DNA of 64,000 nt. Source: Azoarcus indigens. Its GTDB lineage: Bacteria > Pseudomonadota > Gammaproteobacteria > Burkholderiales > Rhodocyclaceae. Positions 63,663 through 64,000 of the stretch are shown here, piece by piece. The translations under genes and the position numbers were made by a program. Below the pieces are notes generated by a model that made no database searches, was not told the DNA's origin, and worked only from the letters and a program-made list of their open reading frames with translations. Numbering within the stretch: position 1 is the stretch's first letter; each line of letters opens with the position of its first letter. The DNA lies in assembly GCF_004361735.1 (NCBI RefSeq), contig NZ_SNVV01000012.1:62001-126000 (forward strand), given 5' to 3'.

Positions 63663-64000
63663 TCAGGCGAAGTAATAGGGATGCTCGGCGCGGCGCCGCT
63701 CCTCAAAGGCCTTGATCTTGTCCGCGTGACGCAGGGTGAGACCGATGTCGTCCCAGCCGTTGATAAGGCATTCCTTGCGGAAAGGGTCGATGTCGAAATG
63801 GACCGCGTGGCCATCCGGACGCTTCACCAGCTGCGTCGGCAGGTCGATCTCGATGGTGTAACCCGGCGAATGCTCGACCAGCCCGAACAGGGCATCGACC
63901 TCTGCCTTGGGCAGCACGATGGGCACCACGCCGTTCTTGAAACAGTTGTTGAAGAAGATGTCGGCGAAAGACTCCGCGATGAGGGCGCGGAAGCCGTAGT
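63663..64000 (-). CDS. leuD: 3-isopropylmalate dehydratase small subunit (partial, 5' end off the window)
   Basis: The visible 112 C-terminal codons read in from the right edge as [20 protein letters not shown], then [19 protein letters not shown]. This is the swivel domain of the LeuCD isomerase that converts 2- to 3-isopropylmalate. The protein ends [11 protein letters not shown]. leuC would be expected just beyond the edge. It is followed by leuB. Confidence 0.95.
   Translation of the reverse strand, partial: YGFRALIAESFADIFFNNCFKNGVVPIVLPKAEVDALFGLVEHSPGYTIEIDLPTQLVKRPDGHAVHFDIDPFRKECLINGWDDIGLTLRHADKIKAFEERRRAEHPYYFA

Overview
The window is a GC-rich stretch of bacterial core chromosome, almost certainly from a betaproteobacterium and most likely a member of the Rhodocyclales (Azoarcus/Thauera/Zoogloea type). 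This is inferred from gene order (leuD-leuB-asd-fimV-truA-trpF-trpB-trpA-accD-folC-SPOR-cvpA-purF-metZ; surE-pcm-nlpD-rpoS; gyrA-serC-pheA-hisC-tyrA-aroA/cmk-rpsA-ihfB-lapA-lapB) and from protein style, not from a database search. Coding density is very high: no stretch over 300 bases lacks a gene. The largest gaps are 61179-61390, 23552-23748, 2733-2918 and 43471-43656. I see no insertion sequence, prophage, integrase, CRISPR array, toxin-antitoxin pair or rRNA operon.

Layout. (1) 1-2732, minus strand: bamC (cut by the left edge), dapA and a histone-deacetylase-like hydrolase. (2) 2919-7789, plus strand: MoxR ATPase, DUF58 protein, TgpA-like transglutaminase and a lytic transglycosylase, tightly overlapped, forming an apparent cell-wall module. 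(3) 7799-11046, minus: the stationary-phase cluster surE-pcm-nlpD-rpoS. (4) 11187-18904, minus: tRNA-Pro(GGG), then a translation cluster thrS-infC-rpmI-rplT-pheS-pheT-ihfA-merR headed by tRNA-Val(GAC). (5) 18954-25071, minus: a small stress membrane protein, a PolB-like exonuclease, the YdbL/YnbE/YdbH envelope trio, cysM and ugd. (6) 25127-37597, minus: lapB, lapA, ihfB, rpsA, a fused aroA-cmk, tyrA, hisC, pheA, serC and gyrA, a version of the mixed-function supraoperon known from pseudomonads. (7) 37712-41935: a small cysteine-rich protein (minus), then the heat-shock genes grpE-dnaK-dnaJ (plus) with two recognisable sigma-32 promoters. (8) 42088-47954: cysS (minus), then an envelope cluster on plus: TPR protein, L,D-transpeptidase, two cyclophilins and lpxH. 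(9) 48003-64000, minus: the leu/asd/fimV/trp/acc/fol/pur/met cluster, ending inside leuD at the right edge.

Functionally the genes cover translation, aromatic, branched-chain and aspartate-family amino acid synthesis, purine, folate and fatty-acid precursors, protein folding, and envelope construction. The points most worth a second look are not an exotic island but small departures in core clusters: a shared NTF2-like module at the C-termini of the adjacent TPR protein and L,D-transpeptidase, an orphan CbiQ-like membrane protein without partner subunits, the YdbH/YnbE/YdbL trio coupled to an exonuclease, the MoxR-DUF58-TgpA-transglycosylase unit, the AroA-Cmk fusion, a non-AUG (ATC) start for infC, and several clear promoters and hairpins. 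I did not find a system that I can honestly call previously undescribed.
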